DNA of 64,000 nt from Stutzerimonas stutzeri (GCF_019090095.1 NZ_JAGQFP010000001.1:496001-560000), one strand, 5' to 3'. Positions 28,327 through 37,746 are shown, numbered from the stretch's first letter. Translations and numbers: made by a program. The notes: generated by a model not told the origin, from the sequence alone.

Positions 28327-29004
28327 GTGGAAGTGATAAATATTTGCGGATTGGTCACTTGTGTGTTTCTGGCTTTGTCTGGCTGGATCTATGGTGCTAA
28401 GTTTCTTAAGAAGGGGAACTATCTGCTTGGCTTTGAGTGGTGGATCGTCGCCTTCTCTGCGTCGAATTTCGTGATGGCGATGTTGACGGCTTCAGAAATT
28501 AATTATGCCATTACGCTTTTTCTAGATTCGTTCTCGCGCAGTTTTGGTATGCCGATCATTGCTGTCTTGGGACTCATGGTTCTGACGCACAATTATAAAC
28601 CGCCGGTGTCGAAGGAGGTTATGCTGTTTGCGGCTGCGTTTGCTGGCACGTTTGTTGTGTATCTGTCTGACTTCTTCGACGATGTGCGCCCGTACTTTTA
28701 CGTGATTATGTGGTTTATCTATTCCGTATATATGGTCTACTTCATCGCGCGTTTGGCACGTATCGGCGAGGCTGTGCATGCGATTGCTTCGGGGATCGGA
28801 ACGGTCGCCGCTCTTGCGGTGGCGATTGCTTACGACTTCTTCCCCATACCTGGCGACGATACTCATATGATCTTTATGACCCTGGCTTTTACAGTATGGT
28901 CTTATGGGGCGATCCAATTGTATTACGCATATTGTGCGCTGGAGCGCGCTAAGGCAGATGAGAGCCGCCTTTTGGTATCGGTTGGAAGAATGCGCTGCGG
29001 TTAG
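28327..29004 (+). CDS. Integral membrane protein of unknown function
   Basis: 225 residues with about seven hydrophobic segments: ICGLVTCVFLALSGWIYGA, WWIVAFSASNFVMAMLTA, FGMPIIAVLGLMVLTHNY, VMLFAAAFAGTFVVYL, YFYVIMWFIYSVYMVYFIA, AIASGIGTVAALAVAIAYDF, MIFMTLAFTVWSYGAIQLYY. No family is recognised from these. GTG start at 28327 with GAGG 7 bases before. The gene is clearly more AT-rich than the region around it, as is the PQQ dehydrogenase that follows, suggesting common origin by transfer. Neighbours suggest a role in sensing or transport linked to the PQQ system, but nothing in the sequence proves it. Confidence 0.6.
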   Translation: MEVINICGLVTCVFLALSGWIYGAKFLKKGNYLLGFEWWIVAFSASNFVMAMLTASEINYAITLFLDSFSRSFGMPIIAVLGLMVLTHNYKPPVSKEVMLFAAAFAGTFVVYLSDFFDDVRPYFYVIMWFIYSVYMVYFIARLARIGEAVHAIASGIGTVAALAVAIAYDFFPIPGDDTHMIFMTLAFTVWSYGAIQLYYAYCALERAKADESRLLVSVGRMRCG

Positions 29005-29205
29005 TAGATTTTTATCTTAAGAGCGTCTAAGCAATGTCTGGCTGTCGCTATGTAACTTAAGGCGTGCACAGAGAGATATGCTTGGCTCGGAATCTTGATT
29101 TCTCGTGCTGGTTATGGCGCTGATGGTGCTAAGTTATCGATACCATTATCGAAATGGTTAGCGCTCAAGCTTCTGACTGGTTTTCTTCTTCAATAGGCTT
29201 TCAAG

Positions 29206-29281
29206 GCGCAGTGGAATGCTACGGCAGTGGATGCGCTGAGTCGGTCTTCTTTTGCTCCAGGGTAGGCAAAGTTGCTTGCCT
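29206..29281 (+). ncRNA. Structured leader or small RNA upstream of the PQQ dehydrogenase
   Basis: A region with a GCGCA/TGCGC pairing (29206-29236) and an AGGCAA/TTGCCT hairpin (29264-29281) directly before the terminator at 29285. No gene ends close upstream on this strand (the nearest stop is at 29004), so a transcript seems to start in the 29005-29200 interval. Could be an attenuator, riboswitch or small RNA. No known class is recognised. Confidence 0.3.
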
Positions 29282-29284
29282 TTT

Positions 29285-29311
29285 AACCGCTCTTAGGGGC
29301 GGTTTTTTTTG
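29285..29311 (+). terminator. Rho-independent terminator before the PQQ dehydrogenase
   Basis: AACCGCTC-TTAG-GGGCGGTT (one G-T pair) followed by TTTTTT (the T-run is eight long). A textbook intrinsic terminator, but it stands 60 bases upstream of the dehydrogenase ATG and 280 bases after the previous stop codon. Confidence 0.75.
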
Positions 29312-29369
29312 CGTGTTAGAGCTAGCGGGGCTAGGTCGTGCTCTTATTTTTTAGGAACCAGGAGGTGTA

Positions 29370-31442
29370 ATGAAGTTGCTTATCGCTTTCCCACTAACTG
29401 TTGCGTTAGTTGGCTGTGAGGGGCAAAGTTTTCTCAATCGGCAGTCAAATACGGATTGGGAATATCTCGGTAATTCGCACGAAATGCAGCACACATCAGC
29501 TCTCAAAGAAATAAACAGAGAGAATGTCGACTCTCTGGGGCTTGCTTGGTGGGTGGAGTTGCCTGTAAGTGACGGTCTCGTCGGCAATCCGTTGGTCAAG
29601 GATGGCGTTGTTTTCCAAGGGGCGCCAAACGGTCAAATAATTGCTAACGACGTAAAAACCGGGAAGCTGATTTGGCACTTCAAGGATGATAATGCACAGA
29701 ATAATTCCTCATTTGCGGGTTATTGGGGGCGGCGATTCAATCGAGGGGTGGCCCTGAGTGGCAGCAATGTAATCATTGCCTCGGGTGATTGCCGCCTGAT
29801 CGCTGTTGATCAAGCCTCTGGAAAAAAGGTCTGGGAGGCAAGGTCATGCGATTCGGCAGATATGTACGCTATTACGGCCGCTCCGCGAGTTGGAAACGAT
29901 CTCGTCTTCACCGGCAATGCTTGTCTGGATACAGGCATGACTCGCGGCTATGTAGACGCCTTTGATGCCAAAACCGGTGATCATCGTTGGCGTTTCTATA
30001 CTGTGCCTGACGATCCCTCCAAACCACAGTCCGCGCTTTATGAGATGGCTGCCAAAACCTGGGGTAACGATTGGTACGCTAAAACACGCGGCTGTGGAAG
30101 TGTATGGGATGCAATGACCTATGATCCCGAGCTAAATCAGCTTTATATCGGAGTTGGTGGCCCCGCACCTTTTGACCCCTCGAAGCGCGGTGAGAATGCT
30201 GGCGACGAACTGTTCACCAACTCCATTGTGGCGCTGGATGCGGCGACAGGAGAATATAAGTGGCACTTTAAGCAAACCCCGCAGGATGCTTGGAATTACG
30301 ATGCGAGCGTGGGGATTATGGTGGCCGATATCACAGTAGATGGAAAACCGAGAAGAACCGTCATTAGTGTGCCCAAGAACGGTTTCGCCTATGCATTGGA
30401 TGCGAAGAGCGGGAAGTTCATTTCAGGTTCTGCCTATATGCCCATGGAGTGGGCCACTGCTTTGGATACCAGCGGTCGGCCGATTGTCAAACCGCAAGGG
30501 CAGTACTGGCTCAACTCGGCCGAGAGTTATGTGCAGCTTCCGAATGGTCTGGGCGCACATGGTTGGGAGGCATTGGCATTCGACCCTGCAAGCGAAACCG
30601 TCTTCATTCCAGCCATGTCTCAGCCGGTTCTCGTTAGGGATGATCCGGAGTCGGTACTGGGCGGTCAGTCATTTGAGCCGATTGTGCACTCTGATGACGG
30701 AAAGTATGAGACCTATGGCGAGACGGTGGCCTGGGATACGCGTCAGAACACAATCAAGTGGCGCTCACGTTCGCCGCTGCCTATGAATGGTGGCTTGCTG
30801 CATACGGCAGGGGGGCTGGTATTTCAGGGCACCGGGGACGGCCGCATGCAAGTCCTGGATGACGCCACCGGCAAGATTCTGTGGAGCCATGACATAGGCG
30901 GGGCAGTGCGTGCGGCGCCATCGACGGTCATGGTTGATGGGGAGCAGTATGTTCTGCTTCCCACCGGCACAGGTACTGCGGCAGCTACAGGTTCGCTGGT
31001 GTCGGACTTTGCTTCCCTCCCGAAGGCAAGAACGGCGCCACGCTTGCTAGCTTTCAAGCTAGGCGGAAGCAAAGAGTATCCGGCGTTTGCTGAACCGAAA
31101 AAAGTCTCAGCGCCTACCACTCCTCGACAGCCTGAAGAGGCAGCCGCGATGGGTCAGAAGTTGTTCGAGGGAAGTGGTTGTACTGAGTGCCATGGCTACT
31201 TCGGTAACGCAGCAGGGGGCCGAGTGCCTAATCTCATCTACGCGCCTCCACCCAGCTACGAGTTCTTCGAATCCGTTGTTCGCAAGGGCGCGATGTCCAA
31301 AGGGGGCGGTGGCATGCCTGCTTTTACCGACTTTACCGATGAACAACTCCAGGCGATTTTTGCCTACCTGATCAATCAGGCGTGGGATTCCCATGAAGGC
31401 AAGGGCCCGGTTGAAGGGACGCGCTGGAACACCTCTGAGTAG
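29370..31442 (+). CDS. PQQ-dependent quinohaemoprotein alcohol dehydrogenase, lipoprotein
   Basis: 690 residues. N-terminus: MKLLIAFPLTVALVGCEG, a lipoprotein signal with lipobox Cys at 16. Residues about 30-560 form a PQQ beta-propeller (W motifs such as VDAFDAKTGDHRWRF and IVALDAATGEYKWHF); residues about 585-680 are a cytochrome c domain with C604-x-x-C607-H608 and a likely Met ligand in GGGMPAF. The pair of adjacent cysteines usual in methanol and ethanol dehydrogenases is absent: that position reads WGRRFNRGVA. Role: oxidation of an alcohol (or C-H hydroxylation as in lupanine hydroxylase) in the periplasm, passing electrons to the respiratory chain. The PqqU-like receptor is the next gene. 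AGGAGGT precedes the ATG. The gene is AT-richer than its neighbours. Confidence 0.88.
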   Translation: MKLLIAFPLTVALVGCEGQSFLNRQSNTDWEYLGNSHEMQHTSALKEINRENVDSLGLAWWVELPVSDGLVGNPLVKDGVVFQGAPNGQIIANDVKTGKLIWHFKDDNAQNNSSFAGYWGRRFNRGVALSGSNVIIASGDCRLIAVDQASGKKVWEARSCDSADMYAITAAPRVGNDLVFTGNACLDTGMTRGYVDAFDAKTGDHRWRFYTVPDDPSKPQSALYEMAAKTWGNDWYAKTRGCGSVWDAMTYDPELNQLYIGVGGPAPFDPSKRGENAGDELFTNSIVALDAATGEYKWHFKQTPQDAWNYDASVGIMVADITVDGKPRRTVISVPKNGFAYALDAKSGKFISGSAYMPMEWATALDTSGRPIVKPQGQYWLNSAESYVQLPNGLGAHGWEALAFDPASETVFIPAMSQPVLVRDDPESVLGGQSFEPIVHSDDGKYETYGETVAWDTRQNTIKWRSRSPLPMNGGLLHTAGGLVFQGTGDGRMQVLDDATGKILWSHDIGGAVRAAPSTVMVDGEQYVLLPTGTGTAAATGSLVSDFASLPKARTAPRLLAFKLGGSKEYPAFAEPKKVSAPTTPRQPEEAAAMGQKLFEGSGCTECHGYFGNAAGGRVPNLIYAPPPSYEFFESVVRKGAMSKGGGGMPAFTDFTDEQLQAIFAYLINQAWDSHEGKGPVEGTRWNTSE

Positions 31443-31659
31443 GTATCAGGTAGCGGTGCTCGAGGCTGCGCGCCGCTACCCGCACTTCCCTGACGCGGAT
31501 GTGATTGCGCCTAATGCACAAACACGCCCAATAACGATATTTCGTTCGGTATAGCGCCAATCCAATCGTCGGGTTTACTGCGAGGGCTAAGCACGTTTTG
31601 CCTTTTGTTTAGCCTGTGCCGTTAGCTGATGTGGGCGCCGGTAACGCTTGAGGTTTGAG

Positions 31660-33756
31660 ATGTTCAAACGGAATGTAGCAATGAAGTCACTGCCGCTCGC
31701 TTGCGGCATGGTGGCTGGGGCTCTGGCCCATGCTGACGACATGGCCACCGGTGGTGAGGAGTTCCCCCCGCTAGTGATAACAGGCAGTTATATAGCAGCG
31801 CCGTCGCCCTCATCCGCCGATGTCGTTCAGCAGCCTGAAATCTGTGATGGCCAGCTTGGTGTCAACGTCTCCGAAGTCCTGCAGCGTGTGCCCGGTCTGG
31901 TGGTGCAGAATCGCCAGAACTACGCCCAGGATTTGCAGATTTCTTCTCGCGGCTTTGGTGCGCGCGCGGCGTTCGGGGTTCGTGGGCTAAAGCTGCTCAG
32001 CGATGGTATCCCCGCCAGCACGCCGGATGGCCAGGGGCAGGCGGCGACTTTCAACCTCGACGTCGCCGAGCGTTTCGAGGTGTTGCGTGGCCCGGCTGCG
32101 ACCCTTTATGGCGGTAACAGCGGCGGGGTGATTCAGATGTTCTCCCGCGACGGCTACGGCTCGCCCAAGGTGGGCGCTGAAACCACGTTCGGCAGTGACG
32201 GCTTCAACAGAAACCATCTCTCTGCCGAGGGCGGTACCGACCGGGCCGGCTTCGTGCTGGATGCTTCGCGTATGGATACCGACGGCTACCGCGACCACAG
32301 CGCCGCCCGCCGCGACCAGACCTTCGCCAAGCTCAACTTCAGGCCCGACGACGACAGTCGCATGGCGCTAATCTTCAGCAGCCTGGAGCAGAACGATACC
32401 GAGGATCCGATGGGGCAAACTTGGGACGCCTACAAGGATGATCCTCGCTCCGTTGCGGCAGTGGCAGAGACCTTCAACACGCGCAAGAGTATCGATCACC
32501 AGCAGCTCGGCATGAACTACGAGCGCTACTTTGGAGGCGCAACCCTGCAGGTCAATCTGTATGCCGGCCAGCGCAGCGTCATCCAGTATCTGTCGATTCC
32601 CAAAGGCGTTGTCTCCAACTCGCAGCGAGGTGGCGGGGTCGTGGACTTCGACCGCGAATTCCACGGCGGCACCCTGCGCTGGATTCAGCCGGTGTCGGGC
32701 GTTCCGGGCGAGTTGAGCGTCACCACTGGCGTCGATTACGACCGCAGCCGAGACGACCGCCGCGGCTACCAGAACTTCAGTGGCGATGCGTTGGGCGTAA
32801 AGGGCGAGTTGCGTCGCGAAGAGGACGATATCGCCACCAGCCTCGACCCTTACATCCAGGCGCGATGGGAGCTCGGCAACTGGACCATGGATGCTGGTCT
32901 GCGCCACAGCACCATGGAGATGGAGGTGGATGATCATTATCGGGTGAACGGTGATTCCAGTGGTTCGAAAAAGTACCGACAGAACAATCCGTCCATCTCG
33001 ATTATGTACGCCTTTACCCCGGGACTACACGGCTACGTCAGCGCCGGCAAGGGGTTCGAAACGCCCACACAGGCCGAGATGGCCTACGCACCTGGGGTGG
33101 TGGAAAGCATCAACTTCAACCTCGAGCCTGCCACCAGCACGCATTACGAAATCGGCTTGAAAGCCAAGGTTGCCGGCAACACGCGGGTCAACGCGGCCAT
33201 GTTCGAGATCCGCACGGACGAGGAGATCGTCGTTGCCAGCGCCACCGACGGCCGAACCAGCTACCAGAATGCCGGCAAGACCCAGCGTCGTGGCTTCGAA
33301 CTGGGTGTGCAGAGCGATTTGAGCGAGTACTGGCAGGCAACCCTTGCCTATACGCGTCTGGCCGCTATCTACGATGAGGATTTCGCGGCGGGCGGGAGCA
33401 CCATCGAGCAGGGCAACCACCTACCCGGAGTAGCAGGTAATAGTCTGTTTGCTGAACTTGTGTGGAAGCCAACGGACGGCATCAGCATGGGCTTTGAAGG
33501 TCAATACCGCGGCAAGGTGTATGTCGAGGACAGCAACCAAGACAAGCCCGCACCCAGCTATGCGGCATTTAACTGGCGTACGCGACTCGATCAGCGTCTC
33601 GGTCCCTGGCTGTTCCACGAGCTTGTACGAATAGACAACGTGCTGGATCGCCAGTATGTCGGCTCGGTGAAAGTCGCCGACAGCAATGCTCGTTACTATG
33701 AGGCGGCACCGGGGCGCTCCTGGTACCTGGGGGCGGGTGTGGCATACAACTTCTGA
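31660..33756 (+). CDS. pqqU: TonB-dependent PQQ receptor, PqqU (YncD)-like
   Basis: 698 residues: signal peptide (to about ALAHA), plug domain and 22-strand-type barrel ending in F. It matches E. coli YncD/PqqU closely from memory: PGLVVQNRQNYAQDLQISSR in the plug, DGIPASTPDGQGQAATFNLD, LRGPAATLYGGNSGGVIQMF, FETPTQAEMAY, YQNAGKTQRRGFELG, and LDRQYVGSVKVADSNARYYE at the end. YncD is established as the outer-membrane importer of pyrroloquinoline quinone. Start choice: ATG 31660 has GAGG 6 bases before. Its place right after a PQQ enzyme gene strongly supports a cofactor-uptake role; no pqq synthesis gene is seen in this window. Confidence 0.88.
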   Translation: MFKRNVAMKSLPLACGMVAGALAHADDMATGGEEFPPLVITGSYIAAPSPSSADVVQQPEICDGQLGVNVSEVLQRVPGLVVQNRQNYAQDLQISSRGFGARAAFGVRGLKLLSDGIPASTPDGQGQAATFNLDVAERFEVLRGPAATLYGGNSGGVIQMFSRDGYGSPKVGAETTFGSDGFNRNHLSAEGGTDRAGFVLDASRMDTDGYRDHSAARRDQTFAKLNFRPDDDSRMALIFSSLEQNDTEDPMGQTWDAYKDDPRSVAAVAETFNTRKSIDHQQLGMNYERYFGGATLQVNLYAGQRSVIQYLSIPKGVVSNSQRGGGVVDFDREFHGGTLRWIQPVSGVPGELSVTTGVDYDRSRDDRRGYQNFSGDALGVKGELRREEDDIATSLDPYIQARWELGNWTMDAGLRHSTMEMEVDDHYRVNGDSSGSKKYRQNNPSISIMYAFTPGLHGYVSAGKGFETPTQAEMAYAPGVVESINFNLEPATSTHYEIGLKAKVAGNTRVNAAMFEIRTDEEIVVASATDGRTSYQNAGKTQRRGFELGVQSDLSEYWQATLAYTRLAAIYDEDFAAGGSTIEQGNHLPGVAGNSLFAELVWKPTDGISMGFEGQYRGKVYVEDSNQDKPAPSYAAFNWRTRLDQRLGPWLFHELVRIDNVLDRQYVGSVKVADSNARYYEAAPGRSWYLGAGVAYNF

Positions 33757-34489
33757 CCACGTGTTTCATACCATACGATTCAGTCGCTTCGTCGTGACAG
33801 GCACAGGAATGGGTGCGGATCACTGCGGACGGCTAGCGAGCCGCAGCGGATCTGTGCAGACGGCACCGCATGAGCCGAGCGGGATGCTGCGGTGAATGGC
33901 TTTAGCTCCTGAAGCCGCGCTCGCGAGCACTATGCGCAGGCATTTTCAAGCGGATAGGCCGCGTTCTGGCCTGTCATTCGTTTGGTTAGCACACAGCGGT
34001 GATCGACTTGCCCGCCGTCTCTTGATTAAGAGCCATGAAAGTGCGGGACGTTTGAACCCCATCACCCCGATGTGCCGCCAGCCATGCATCGCCAATGCCG
34101 GCCTGGGTTCTGAAGGTCTCGACGGCCTACCACCAGCGCCGTTTACCTGCAACGGACGGTTCGCCCCCCACGGCCTACGCTCTCCTGCCTCGCCACGCAA
34201 CTGCGTCACGAGCACGCACACCTGCCCATAGCTGACTCGTCGAACAACGTTCTCGGAATCGGGGCCGCAACGGCGTTGATGTGCGTATCACCACGATACG
34301 AAATGACGATTAGGTGATCCCGTAGATCTCGGATTTGGATCTTTCGTAACAAGTGTTTCCTAAATTCCCACGTCAGTGGGGCGCGCCGAGAACATTCTGG
34401 TTAAGCATTGAGCAGAGAACCAGTGGATGGCCTGCTGAAACGCCCTAAGCGACTGATAGGTGAGGAAATAGGTCCGACGCGCAAGTTAT
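33757..34489. other. Intergenic region, no gene seen
   Basis: About 730 bases between the TonB receptor and the next operon. ORFs of up to 111 residues exist but have no ribosome site, family resemblance or typical codon use. The last 40 bases lead into a sigma54-type promoter. Confidence 0.5.
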
Positions 34490-34505
34490 TGGCATTTGAT
34501 TTGCT
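34490..34505 (+). promoter_or_regulatory. Sigma54 (-24/-12) promoter of the DUF1329/DUF1302/RND operon
   Basis: TGGCAT-TTGAT-TTGCT, one change from TGGCAC-N5-TTGCW; GG (34491-34492) and GC (34503-34504) are exactly 10 apart. A start point near 34516 is expected. The activator is not obvious: only LvaR in this window is a sigma54 activator. Confidence 0.7.
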
Positions 34506-34520
34506 GTGGAATTGAAGACT

Positions 34521-34534
34521 TGGTCAATTGACCA
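34521..34534. promoter_or_regulatory. 14-bp perfect palindrome at the predicted transcription start
   Basis: TGGTCAATTGACCA lies right after the predicted +1 of the sigma54 promoter. The position suits a repressor; TetR-family proteins encoded nearby would be candidates (inference). Confidence 0.45.
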
Positions 34535-34621
34535 TGTCGAATGACTAACATGCTTGGCGTCGACCGTTCCCTCTATCAGGAAGAAGGTGCCGCCGATCAA
34601 AGCCTACGTGAGGACCATAAG

Positions 34622-36043
34622 TTGAATAATAAAACGGAGCGCTCAGAATTCCGCACCGCTATCAGTCGTAGCGCCAGAAGTCTGCTCGTCGCGATGGCAA
34701 TATCAACTGCAATCTCGTCGGTTCAGGCTGCAGAGAAGGACGCCGCAAGGCTGGGCACCACGCTAACGCCAACCGGTGGTGAGGCTGCGGCAAGCGCTAA
34801 CGGGGTAATCCCGGCCTGGGCTCCACCCGGTCAGCAGGATGTGGGCTGGAGTTATGGTCAGGTGCGAGGGCAGCACTGGAAGTACAAGGACGACAAGCCG
34901 CTCTACAGCATTGACGCACACAATGTCGAGCAATACGCAAGCCAACTGTCGCCAGGTCAGCTGGAGCTCTTCAAAAAGATTCCGGACTACCGCATGGACG
35001 TGTACCCCACCCGCCGTAGCTGCGGGGTGCCGGACTTCGTTGCAGAGAACACGAAGAAAAACGTTGGCTTCGCCACGCTTGATGGTGCCGGGCTGGCATT
35101 GCAGGAGGCGCATGTCCCGGGCGTTCCGTTTCCGATGCCGACAACCGGCGTTGAAGCCATGGTGAACATGAAAATGCGCTACCGCGGGGTCGGCGTGGAC
35201 ATTCCCGAGAGCATCGCCGGGATCTCGCCACGCAAGGGAGGTGGAGATTGGCTCCGCATTTCCAATGATCTGTCCTTCTTTACCCCCTGGGGCAAGAAAG
35301 GTAGTGCATTGTTCTCCTCCGTCGGCCGGATAGAAACCGCCACGTACTTCTCTTTCTTGGAACCGGCTGCCCTGGCTGGACAGTCTGCCGTGCAAATCGC
35401 GATGGCCGGTGAGCAGGCAAGCACCTTCTATTACTTCCCAGGCCAGCGTCGCGTACGGCGCATGCCAGCCTACTCCTACGATGCTCCGCAGATCGGCATG
35501 GATAACCAGTATACCGTCGATGAAGGGAACATCTTTTTCGGCCCCCTGGACCGCTTCGACTGGAAACTGATCGGCAAGCAGGAACTATTAGTCCCGTACA
35601 ACGCTTTTGGCGCCTATGACACTTCCGCCAAGTTCAGTGACATCGCTCAAGACGGCTCGATCGCGCCTGAGTCGCGTCGCTACGAACTGCATCGTGTGTG
35701 GGTCGTCGAGGCCAATGTACGTGAGGGGATGCGTCACCAGGCGCCGAAGCGGCTCTTCTACATCGACGAGGACAGCTGGAACCCCTTGATGGCCGTCGAC
35801 TACGACAAGCAAGGGCAGATCTGGAAGGTGCGTGAGGGATTCCCGATTCCTGTGTACGAGACCGGTGCTTGCGATACCCAGGCCTTGGTGCAGTACAACC
35901 TGGCAGACGGCCGCTACCTGTTCGATTTAGGCACCATCGGCGCGAGTAAGGATATCCACTGGCTGACCGAGAGCGAAGGCAACCCGCGGCATCGGCGCGA
36001 TTTTTACACCTCCGACAACCTGCGCGCCATCAGCGAACGCTAA
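34622..36043 (+). CDS. DUF1329 family outer-membrane-associated protein
   Basis: About 473 residues from TTG 34622, which has GAGG 8 bases upstream and gives a clean signal peptide (RSLLVAMAISTAISSVQAAE); ATG 34541 is an alternative that adds 27 residues. The DUF1329 pattern is recognised from LTPTGGEAAASANGVIPAW at the mature start, the family's 'LTP.GA..AGN..G.IP.W' motif, and IDEDSWNPLMAVDYDKQGQ near the end. DUF1329 proteins are distant LolB-like outer-membrane proteins encoded with DUF1302 proteins. Function unsettled; they occur with steroid, terpenoid and other hydrophobic substrate genes. First gene of a four-gene operon. Confidence 0.8.
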   Translation: MNNKTERSEFRTAISRSARSLLVAMAISTAISSVQAAEKDAARLGTTLTPTGGEAAASANGVIPAWAPPGQQDVGWSYGQVRGQHWKYKDDKPLYSIDAHNVEQYASQLSPGQLELFKKIPDYRMDVYPTRRSCGVPDFVAENTKKNVGFATLDGAGLALQEAHVPGVPFPMPTTGVEAMVNMKMRYRGVGVDIPESIAGISPRKGGGDWLRISNDLSFFTPWGKKGSALFSSVGRIETATYFSFLEPAALAGQSAVQIAMAGEQASTFYYFPGQRRVRRMPAYSYDAPQIGMDNQYTVDEGNIFFGPLDRFDWKLIGKQELLVPYNAFGAYDTSAKFSDIAQDGSIAPESRRYELHRVWVVEANVREGMRHQAPKRLFYIDEDSWNPLMAVDYDKQGQIWKVREGFPIPVYETGACDTQALVQYNLADGRYLFDLGTIGASKDIHWLTESEGNPRHRRDFYTSDNLRAISER

Positions 36044-36064
36044 TAGCGAATATTGGGAGCCGAC

Positions 36065-37738
36065 ATGAAAAGAACAATTGCTAAAGCATCGGGTCTGGTT
36101 ATCGCTTGTACAACCCCTCTGGCTATGGGCTTCACCTTCGAGACGGAGAATATCCGTGGCTCGTTCGATTCAACCCTTGGATGGGGCATGGGAGTGCGTA
36201 CCCAGTCTCAGGGCTGCAATTTGGTCAACGCCGGTGCCGCTGGCGGTGGTGCGCCGGCTGGCTGCTTGGACGCGACCTTCTCGGGAATTGGCGATCAGGG
36301 CAACCTGAACTATGACAAGGGCGACGTGTTCACCCACTACATCAAGGGCGTCCATGAGCTGTTATTGAAGTTTCCCGAAGACTTCACGTTCATGGCGCGT
36401 GGCAGCTGGAAGCGCGACTTCGCCGCCACTCACACTACCGGGACGCTGGGTGCCGAAACCCAGTTCCGGCAGGCGATAGGCTCCGACATCGGCAGCGATG
36501 GGCTGACCAGCGATGCCCGAGACGATTTGAAGTTCAAGGCGCGCCTGCTTGATCTGTGGGTGAGCAAAACCTTCGACGTGGCTGATCACCGGGTGCGCGC
36601 GCGCTTGGGCAACCAAGTGATCAACTGGGGCGAGAGCCTGTTCGCGGTGGGCGGTATCAACGCCACCAACGCCTACGATTTCCAGGCGCTGTCGAGCCCC
36701 GGTGTGCAGCTCAAGGAGGCGGTGCTTCCGGCCCCTATCATCAGCGTCGCCACCGGCCTGGGCTATGGCGTGAACGTCGAGGCGTATTACCAGTTCGGTT
36801 GGAACAAGAGCGAATCGCCGCCGGTGGGCAGCTACTGGTCGACCTACAACGTAATAGGCGAGGGCATGGAGGAGTACGGCTACACCGACGAGGACGCCCG
36901 AGACTCTGGGCAGTGGGGCCTTTCGGTGCGCTGGCAGCCGGAGGAAAGTGACGTTAGCTACGGCTTCTACGTACTGCGCTATCACGACAAGCTGCCGCAA
37001 CTGAGCTACAACCTGAGCACGTTCGCACCCAAGTGGGTCTATCCAGAAGACCGCATGCTCTACGGCATCAGTGCCAATATGCCGATAGGCGACTGGGCGG
37101 TAGGCACTGAACTGTCCTACCGGCCCAAGGAGGCGGTTCCGCTCAACGCTCTGCCAGGGTTTTTGGGGGCCGGGCCATGTTCTGGGCGCGACGGGGAGTG
37201 CTGGAAGGATACCAAGAAGTTCCAGTGGCACCTGACCGGCTTCTACAGTCTGAACCAAGCTAACTCTGCCGACTTTCTCGATTTCACCGGGGCCACCGCC
37301 GGTACTTTGCTGACGGAACTGGTGCTGGTGAAGTACCCAGGCCTGCATGACACCTACGACGGTGAACTAATTTCTGCGGGGGGTAATTCCTGGGTAGAGG
37401 ACGCGTCTCAGTTGATGCCCAAAGCGCATGGCGACTCCACCTCCTCTGGGATTCACGTCGACTTCAGCCTGGCTTACGACAACGTCCTGATCCCGGGCTG
37501 GACGGTAACTCCCGGCATCTACTATCAGCAATCCTTAGGCAATGGGCGCACGCCGTCGGTTTATGCGACCTATACCCGCGATACCAGCGCGATGGACCTG
37601 TACGTGAGCTTTGTGCGCAACCCAGGCAACTGGCAAGTCCGCTTGAACTACGCGAAGTTCAACGGTGGTGACTCCCCTTACGACCAACTGCTGCGTGATC
37701 GCGACTACGTCGGCTTGGCGATTTCGCACTCGATGTGA
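36065..37738 (+). CDS. DUF1302 family outer-membrane protein
   Basis: 557 residues: signal peptide (IACTTPLAMG), then the family start FTFETENIRGSFDSTLGWGM, GNQVINWGESLFAVGGINATN in the middle, and a porin-like end LRDRDYVGLAISHSM. Beta-rich; probably an outer-membrane barrel. It normally travels with DUF1329, an RND-type transporter and a YCF48-like protein, as here. Start ATG 36065 has GGGAG 6 bases away. The stop overlaps the region of the next gene's start. Confidence 0.8.
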   Translation: MKRTIAKASGLVIACTTPLAMGFTFETENIRGSFDSTLGWGMGVRTQSQGCNLVNAGAAGGGAPAGCLDATFSGIGDQGNLNYDKGDVFTHYIKGVHELLLKFPEDFTFMARGSWKRDFAATHTTGTLGAETQFRQAIGSDIGSDGLTSDARDDLKFKARLLDLWVSKTFDVADHRVRARLGNQVINWGESLFAVGGINATNAYDFQALSSPGVQLKEAVLPAPIISVATGLGYGVNVEAYYQFGWNKSESPPVGSYWSTYNVIGEGMEEYGYTDEDARDSGQWGLSVRWQPEESDVSYGFYVLRYHDKLPQLSYNLSTFAPKWVYPEDRMLYGISANMPIGDWAVGTELSYRPKEAVPLNALPGFLGAGPCSGRDGECWKDTKKFQWHLTGFYSLNQANSADFLDFTGATAGTLLTELVLVKYPGLHDTYDGELISAGGNSWVEDASQLMPKAHGDSTSSGIHVDFSLAYDNVLIPGWTVTPGIYYQQSLGNGRTPSVYATYTRDTSAMDLYVSFVRNPGNWQVRLNYAKFNGGDSPYDQLLRDRDYVGLAISHSM

Positions 37739-37746
37739 GGCATGTA

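Noticed and set aside
29115..29130. TGGCGC-N5-GTGCT as a sigma54 promoter of the PQQ dehydrogenase
   Set aside because: Two departures from consensus, including the first T of TTGC; kept only as a weak possibility within the leader finding.
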